From assembly GCA_031290755.1 (NCBI GenBank), contig JAITMY010000033.1, positions 1 through 10,754 on the forward strand: a stretch of 10,754 bases of DNA. Direction: 5' to 3'. Of this stretch, positions 6,632 to 10,754 are shown one piece after another. The position numbers and the translations under genes are program-made. The number at the start of each line of letters is the position of its first letter. The first letter of the stretch is position 1. The notes under the pieces were generated by a model. It did no database searches and was not told where the DNA came from. It worked only from the letters and a program-made list of their open reading frames with translations. The DNA comes from Prevotellaceae bacterium. Lineage in GTDB: Bacteria; Bacteroidota; Bacteroidia; Bacteroidales; UBA932.

Positions 6632-8023
6632 TTAGTTTATAATGATTTTTTGTGTTATGTAGCTACCTCTTCCATCCAGTAAAATGCGCACTAAGTATAT
6701 GCCCGTGGCCAGCCCCGCCAGCGGCACCTGCCGACTCTTTGCGCTCGACAGCACCTTTACGCCAAGCAGGCTGTACACCTCCGCCGCTTCGTTTTCGGGC
6801 AGGTGCAGCACCCTGCCGGCGGCGTAGGCCTTGTAGTCCGGCGCCGGCCTGCTGCCCTCAACCGCCGTTGTTGTGCCCGACGAGGCCGCCCCCAGCCGCC
6901 CGTAGCGGTTGGCCGTTTTGACGCTGTAGCGCTCGTCCGGCTTCCCGCCGATGTAGTACGCAGGCCTCGCCGTGCAGCCCTGTAGCGAGTCGTTGCGAAA
7001 AACGAGGTAGCAGCGTGCCTCGTCCACCGCGCCCCAGCGCAGCGTGTCGCCGCTAACGTACACCGCTGCGGGGGCGGGCAGCAGCGCGGACTGCGCCTTG
7101 GTGCGCGGGTCCCAGCCCTTGAAAAACTGCTCGATGGCGTAGCTCGCCGTGTCGTCGGCCACGAGCTGCCTGCTCCACGCCACGCGCTGGGAAACGTCCG
7201 CCGCATCGCCGCCCAAGGTCGTTGAGCCGTATTCCGCCATGAAGGTGTTGGCGTCGTTCCACGATGTCCAGCCCTCCGGCTTGATGTGGCTGCCCATTTT
7301 GCAGCCGATGTACACGGCAGAGGTGTTGTGATCCCCCCACGGCCTGCCGAGCGTGCACGTGTTGTCGGCCAGCCCGTCCTCTGCCCGCAGCTCGCTGTTC
7401 TTTATCACGATGCCGTGCCGGAGCGCGCCGGTGAGGATTTTCGCATCGCTGGGGGCGGTGATGTACCCTCCCTTGCGGCTGCGCGAAACAATCACGCTGT
7501 GGTCGTACATGACGGCGGCATCGCCAAGGATAAAATCAACGTCGCCCCGCGCCTCGCAGCCCACGAAGTACTGGCGGCGCGTTTGCGCGTAGTGCGTATC
7601 TTGGTAGCCCCGCAGGCAGCAGCTGCTGAGCACCATCGAGTCGCCGGAGCTGAGCAGCGCCACGGCCTGCGCCTGCGTAGCGGTGTTTTCCACCGTGATG
7701 TTCTCGGCGTAAAAGTTGTTGCCCTCCACCAGCATGGTGTAGGTGTCGGCGGTGCTCACGCCCTGACTTTTGCCGCTGTAGTTGTTGCCCGTAACCACCA
7801 CGCCCTCGCGGCTTTCGCCGATGATGGTGATGTTGCGCTGCTTCACCTCCAGCGATGCGGCAGACTTTTTGTAGGTGCCGTTTTTCACGAAGATAACGTC
7901 GCCGGCCCGCGCCGCGCTAATGGCCTTGCCCAGCGCATCCACGCCGGGCGACACCACAAGCTCGCGGGCGCCCACGCTGAACCCAATCCCCAGCGCGAAT
8001 AGTATGATAAATATAGCTTTCAT
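6632..8023 (-). CDS. Secreted pectinesterase (carbohydrate esterase family 8) with FN3-like domain and type IX secretion-type C-terminus
   Basis: The enzyme removes methyl esters from homogalacturonan. Counting from the ATG at 8023 (463 residues), a signal peptide (about 1-19) is followed by a right-handed beta-helix esterase domain (about 21-303). CE8 active-site motifs are present: QAVAL (Gln 119), GYQDTHYA (Asp 142, acid/base), GDVDFILGD (Asp 163, nucleophile) and LGRPW (Arg 227). An FN3-like linker domain (about 316-381) follows. The tail (about 405-463: AAEVYSLLGVKVL, LAGLATGIYLVRI, ending KIIIN) resembles type A sorting domains of the type IX system, suggesting surface export. An in-frame TTG at 8029 would add two residues; I chose the ATG because it opens directly into the signal peptide. 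The GH2 gene follows after 7 bases, probably as the second cistron. The family is certain; export route and precise pectin substrate are inferred. Confidence 0.94.
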   Translation of the reverse strand: MKAIFIILFALGIGFSVGARELVVSPGVDALGKAISAARAGDVIFVKNGTYKKSAASLEVKQRNITIIGESREGVVVTGNNYSGKSQGVSTADTYTMLVEGNNFYAENITVENTATQAQAVALLSSGDSMVLSSCCLRGYQDTHYAQTRRQYFVGCEARGDVDFILGDAAVMYDHSVIVSRSRKGGYITAPSDAKILTGALRHGIVIKNSELRAEDGLADNTCTLGRPWGDHNTSAVYIGCKMGSHIKPEGWTSWNDANTFMAEYGSTTLGGDAADVSQRVAWSRQLVADDTASYAIEQFFKGWDPRTKAQSALLPAPAAVYVSGDTLRWGAVDEARCYLVFRNDSLQGCTARPAYYIGGKPDERYSVKTANRYGRLGAASSGTTTAVEGSRPAPDYKAYAAGRVLHLPENEAAEVYSLLGVKVLSSAKSRQVPLAGLATGIYLVRILLDGRGSYITQKIIIN

Positions 8024-8055
8024 GCTCAAACTTGTACCTTACAGTAGAAAAGGCA

Positions 8056-8063
8056 CAAAGATA
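8056..8063 (-). promoter_or_regulatory. Candidate -7 element for the pectinesterase/GH2 operon
   Basis: On the minus strand this reads TATCTTTG, a perfect match to the Bacteroidota -7 consensus TAnnTTTG. It predicts a start near 8050 and a leader of about 27 bases. No good TTTG stands 19-21 bases upstream, so the -33 part is weak, as would fit a regulated promoter needing an activator. It lies in the 68-base gap between the ribD stop and the pectinesterase start, in an AT-rich stretch unlike the GC-rich genes around it. Confidence 0.5.
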
Positions 8064-8091
8064 AGAAAAATAAGAACAATAGCTACCGGAG

Positions 8092-9084
8092 CTAAAATTT
8101 TTTTTCATTGCTGACAATCTGCAAGCTGTCTTCTCCCACCAAAATGCTGTGCTGCACGGCGCCTGCGAGGCGCGGCGCGGGCACGCCCTGCCCCAAGCTT
8201 TTGGGGGCGGTAAAAATCCGTGCCTCGTCCCACAGCGCGGCGTCAATGAAGGCTTGGAGCAGCGCGGCGCCGCCCTCCACGATGAGCGACTGCACGCCCC
8301 GCTCGCGCAGCGCCTGCATCCACCCGCGGGGGTCGCCGCCGGTGAGCGCCACCGTGGGGGCCTCGCCGTTGAAGAGGCGGAGCGAGCGGGGCAGCGCACC
8401 GTGCCTGTCCACCACCACGCGGAGGGGGTTGCTGCCGTGCCAGCGGCGGGCGGTGAGCGCCGGGTTGTCCAGCGTGGCGGTGCGGGTGCCCACCATGATG
8501 GCCTGCTCTTCGGTGCGCCACTTGTGGCTCAGGCGGTGAGCCTGCTCGCCGCTGATGGCCGCGGGCGGCGCCCCTGCCGCGCGGCGGGCGTCAATGAAGC
8601 CGTCGGCAGACTGCGCCCACTTGAGGATAACGTAGGGGCGTGCCTTTTCGTGGAAGGTGAAGAACCGCCTGTTGAGCTCCCGCGCCTCGCGCTCCAGCAC
8701 GCCCACCGTAACGTCCACGCCGGCGCTGCGGAGGCGCAGGATGCCCGCGCCGTTCACCTGCCCGAAGGTGTCGGGGGTGGCCACCACCACGCGGGGGATT
8801 TTGGAGGCGATGATGAGGTCGGTGCAGGGCGGCGTTTTCCCGAAGTGGCAGCACGGCTCCAAGCTCACGTACAGCGTGCAGCCCGCCGGCAGCCCCTTGT
8901 CGCCTACCCTGCCAATGGCCTCCACCTCGGCGTGGGGCAGGCCGTGGGCGCGGTGGTAGCCCTCGGCCACGATGCTGCCCTCGCGCACCAGCACCGCGCC
9001 CACCATAGGGTTGGGGGCTACCCGCCCGAGGCCGTTTTTGGCCAGCTCAAGGCAGCGGCGCATGTATTTTTCGTGGGGGGACAT
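8092..9084 (-). CDS. ribD: Bifunctional riboflavin biosynthesis protein RibD (pyrimidine deaminase / uracil reductase)
   Basis: RibD carries out two consecutive steps of riboflavin synthesis: deamination of the diaminopyrimidine made from GTP, then NADPH-dependent reduction of its ribosyl chain. The 330-residue product has both domains. The N-terminal zinc deaminase (about 1-145) shows PNPMVGAVLV, the HAEVEAI motif (His 51, Glu 53) and EPCCHFGKTPPC with zinc-ligand cysteines 78 and 87. The C-terminal reductase (about 148-330) shows KWAQSADGFIDA, GTRTATLDNPAL and IVEGGAALL. The frame extends upstream to a TTG at 9153, but those 23 residues do not look like RibD; the ATG at 9084 (MSPHEKYMRRCLELA) gives the normal family start. 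The gene is divergent from prmC across 88 bases and is followed after 68 bases by the pectinesterase, which has its own candidate promoter. No other rib gene or FMN riboswitch is visible. Confidence 0.96.
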   Translation of the reverse strand: MSPHEKYMRRCLELAKNGLGRVAPNPMVGAVLVREGSIVAEGYHRAHGLPHAEVEAIGRVGDKGLPAGCTLYVSLEPCCHFGKTPPCTDLIIASKIPRVVVATPDTFGQVNGAGILRLRSAGVDVTVGVLEREARELNRRFFTFHEKARPYVILKWAQSADGFIDARRAAGAPPAAISGEQAHRLSHKWRTEEQAIMVGTRTATLDNPALTARRWHGSNPLRVVVDRHGALPRSLRLFNGEAPTVALTGGDPRGWMQALRERGVQSLIVEGGAALLQAFIDAALWDEARIFTAPKSLGQGVPAPRLAGAVQHSILVGEDSLQIVSNEKKF

Positions 9085-9172
9085 AGCGGTTGGCTGAAAA
9101 TTCGTTCTTACGGCGTGCGGAAAAGGTATCCGATTTTTTTGTACTTTTACCAAAATTTAGTCGGCAAAGTTA
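9085..9172. promoter_or_regulatory. Divergent ribD / prmC intergenic region with weak promoter candidates
   Basis: This 88-base AT-rich gap should carry promoters for both flanking genes. For ribD (minus strand), TTTG at 9154-9151 and TACCTTTT at 9128-9121 are 22 bases apart. Spacing is one base too long and the last base of the -7 box is T rather than G, so the match is only fair. A perfect -7 box, TAACTTTG, lies at 9172-9165 on the minus strand but has no -33 partner. For prmC (plus strand), I see only TACTTTTA at 9142-9149, a one-mismatch -7 box without a clear partner. Confidence 0.4.
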
Positions 9173-10048
9173 GTGCAAAACACGGAACATACTGTTAAAT
9201 CGCTTCTTGATTTTGTTAAGAATAGCCTTGCGCCCTGCTACCCCTCGCAGGAGGCGCGGGCGCTGGCGCATCTGCTGCTCGAAAGCCTGCTGAACATGCG
9301 GCCTGCCACGCTCTACGTGTCGCTGGAGCAGCCGGTGGACGCGGAGCGTGCGGCGCAGGTGGAGGACGCCGTGGCGCAGCTGCTGGCCATGCGGCCTGTG
9401 CAGTACGTGCTGGGCAGGGCGGAGTTTTGCGGCCTGCCGATGCTGGTGAACGAGCACACGCTCATCCCGCGACCGGAAACGGAGGAGCTGGTGGACTGGG
9501 CGGTTAAGCGGTGCGCGGCGCTGCCGGCAGGCGCGGCGCTTCGGGCGCTGGACGTGGGCACCGGCACCGGCTGCATTGCCGTGGCGCTGGCCAAGCAGCT
9601 GCCGCAGGCCGAGGTGCACGCATGGGACGTGTCGGCGGCGGCGCTGGCCGTAGCCCGCCGCAACGCCGAGCTGAACGGCGTGCAGGTGCACTTCGCTCAG
9701 GTGGACATGCTGGCCGCGGGCGACGTGGCGCCGGTGGGGGGGGTCCGGCTCATAGTCAGCAACCCGCCCTACGTTTGCGAAAGCGAAAAGCGGCAGCTGC
9801 GCGACAACGTGCTGCGCTACGAACCCCCCGTAGCCCTGTTCGTGCCCGACAGCGACCCGCTGCTCTTCTACCGTGCCCTTGCCGGCCTTGCGCAGCGGGC
9901 GCTGACCGGCGACGGGGAGCTTTTTGTCGAGGTCAATGAGCGCTTTGGCGCGGCCACCGCCGCGCTGCTCGCGCAGCGCGGCTTCGCCACCGTCGAGCTG
10001 CGCAGCGATATTAACGGGAAACCACGAATGGTGAGGGCTGCGCGATGA
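9173..10048 (+). CDS. prmC: Peptide chain release factor N5-glutamine methyltransferase PrmC (HemK)
   Basis: PrmC transfers a methyl group from S-adenosylmethionine to the glutamine of the GGQ motif in release factors RF1 and RF2, which helps translation termination. The 291-residue product matches the family in length and layout. An N-terminal helical domain (about 1-85) binds the release factor. It is followed by the conserved IPRPETEEL stretch (98-106), the cofactor-binding DVGTGTGCIAVALA (127-140) and the catalytic NPPYV motif (197-201). The start must be the GTG at 9173: an in-frame stop lies at 9158 and the next ATG, at codon 42, would delete half of the N-terminal domain. A GTG start with no visible Shine-Dalgarno suggests modest translation. 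The stop TGA overlaps the recX start (ATGA), so the two genes are almost certainly co-transcribed and translationally coupled. Confidence 0.95.
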   Translation: MQNTEHTVKSLLDFVKNSLAPCYPSQEARALAHLLLESLLNMRPATLYVSLEQPVDAERAAQVEDAVAQLLAMRPVQYVLGRAEFCGLPMLVNEHTLIPRPETEELVDWAVKRCAALPAGAALRALDVGTGTGCIAVALAKQLPQAEVHAWDVSAAALAVARRNAELNGVQVHFAQVDMLAAGDVAPVGGVRLIVSNPPYVCESEKRQLRDNVLRYEPPVALFVPDSDPLLFYRALAGLAQRALTGDGELFVEVNERFGAATAALLAQRGFATVELRSDINGKPRMVRAAR

Positions 10049-10533
10049 GCTACGCAAAAGAACCGCTGGATGCCCAAAGGTCGCTGGAGCGCTTGCAGCG
10101 CCTCTGCGTGCGGCAGGAGAAGTGCCTCTCGGACGTGCGCCGCAAGCTGTCGCTCTGGGGCGTGGGCAAGGAGGATGCCGCCAAGGTGGAGCAGCTGCTG
10201 CTCGCCGCCAAGTTCGTGGACGAGGCACGCTACGCCGCCGCCTTTGTGCGCGAAAAGTCGCGGCTGTCGCGCTGGGGTGCGCTGAAAATCAGGGCAGCGC
10301 TACAGGCCAAGCGCCTTCCGGCGGCGGTGGTGGCCGAGGCCTTGGCGCAGCTCGACGGCGAGCAGGCGGCGCAGAACCTGCTGGCCGACCTGCAAAGGAA
10401 GGCCAAAACCATCAGGGCCACGTCGCCGCAGGAGCTGCGGGCAAAGCTTATCCGCTTTGGCGTTTCGCGCGGCTACGGCTACGAGCAGGTGGTGCGCACG
10501 GCGACGCTGGCAATGGAAATGGGGCAGCCGTAG
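10045..10533 (+). CDS. recX: Regulatory protein RecX (modulator of RecA)
   Basis: RecX binds RecA filaments and limits their growth and activity during recombination and the SOS response. The 162-residue product has the usual size and an all-helical tandem-repeat fold without transmembrane segments. Recognisable features are an early repeat containing VRQEKCLSDVRRKLSLWGV, the central FVDEARYAAAFVREKSRLSRWG, which is the best-conserved RecX segment, and the C-terminal KLIRFGVSRGYGYEQV. The ATG at 10045 overlaps the prmC stop by four bases, so expression is tied to prmC rather than to recA; I see no LexA-type operator. Its stop at 10531 faces the stop of the convergent ABC ATPase gene only six bases away, with no terminator between them. 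The prmC-recX pairing is one I associate with Bacteroidota genomes. Confidence 0.92.
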   Translation: MSYAKEPLDAQRSLERLQRLCVRQEKCLSDVRRKLSLWGVGKEDAAKVEQLLLAAKFVDEARYAAAFVREKSRLSRWGALKIRAALQAKRLPAAVVAEALAQLDGEQAAQNLLADLQRKAKTIRATSPQELRAKLIRFGVSRGYGYEQVVRTATLAMEMGQP

Positions 10534-10539
10534 CCGCGC

Positions 10540-10754
10540 TCACGCCATCATCTCCCGCGCCTTTTTGGCCAAGCTGTTGGCAAACACGAACTCGTTCAGC
10601 TCCTCGTTCTGGGTGTGCAGAATGTCGTGCTTGCTGCCCTCCCACCACTTCGTGCCGTTGTGCAGAAAAATAACCTTGTCGCCGATTTCCATCACCGAGT
10701 TCATGTCGTGCGTGTTGACAATGGTGGTGATGTCGTTTTCCTCCGTGATTTCCT
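10540..10754 (-). CDS. ABC transporter ATP-binding protein, C-terminal fragment (MlaF-like); 5' part outside window
   Basis: Only the last 70 codons and the TGA (10542-10540) are present; the gene enters from the right edge. The fragment begins EITEENDITTIVNTHDMNSV, in which THDM contains the switch histidine of ABC ATPases (His 15 of the fragment). It continues MEIGDKVIFLHNGTKWWEG and ends with a polar helical tail (NEFVFANSLAKKAREMMA). The wording around the H-loop and the tail resemble the Bacteroidota MlaF-type ATPase, which works with an MlaE permease and an MCE-domain protein in phospholipid trafficking between membranes. The Walker A, Walker B and signature motifs lie outside the window, so the ABC ATPase call is strong but the Mla assignment is moderate. 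Confidence 0.82.
   Translation of the reverse strand, partial: EITEENDITTIVNTHDMNSVMEIGDKVIFLHNGTKWWEGSKHDILHTQNEELNEFVFANSLAKKAREMMA

Noticed and set aside
9085..9153. 23-residue N-terminal extension of RibD from a TTG start
   Set aside because: The extra residues do not resemble RibD, the start is TTG, and the ATG at 9084 gives the normal family N-terminus.
9085..9172. FMN riboswitch upstream of ribD
   Set aside because: The 88-base gap is AT-rich and too short for the roughly 140-base six-helix aptamer, and its conserved motifs are absent.

Overview
The window looks like chromosomal DNA from a high-GC member of the Bacteroidota, probably Bacteroidales. Four things suggest this. There is a promoter of the Bacteroidota type (TTTG, 20 bases, TAnnTTTG) at 1978-2009. 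The visible starts have A-rich leaders rather than Shine-Dalgarno sequences. One protein has an HU-like N-terminal domain joined to DUF4469, a family largely confined to this phylum. A secreted pectinesterase ends in what looks like a type IX secretion sorting domain. Genus cannot be decided from the sequence.

Layout. Bases 1-1926 (+) hold the 3' part of polA (DNA polymerase I), with proofreading and polymerase domains intact. A promoter follows, then a small HU/DUF4469 protein gene (2050-2787, +). The 219-base gap to the next gene holds an 83-base array of a 23-bp tandem repeat with G-tracts spaced exactly 7 bases apart, and then a perfect 16-bp hairpin that can terminate transcription from both sides. 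On the minus strand lies a two-gene carbohydrate unit: a pectin methylesterase (8023-6632), then 7 bases later a large multidomain GH2 glycosidase (6624-3007). Upstream of it, also on the minus strand, is ribD (9084-8092, riboflavin synthesis). Divergent from ribD are prmC (9173-10048, release-factor methylation) and recX (10045-10533), which overlap by an ATGA junction. The right edge holds the last 70 codons of an ABC transporter ATPase resembling MlaF (minus strand).

How the genes work together. polA, ribD, prmC, recX and the MlaF-like gene are housekeeping genes. The accessory part is the esterase/GH2 pair. It is probably co-transcribed from a promoter just upstream of the esterase and probably removes methyl groups from pectin and a sugar from an attached or neighbouring side chain. 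No SusC/SusD pair, regulator or transporter for this pair lies in the window. The esterase carries a possible surface-export signal and the GH2 enzyme does not, which suggests different final locations.

I found no RNA genes, CRISPR array, insertion sequence or phage gene. I see no convincing wholly new system. The least explained element is the G-tract repeat array.
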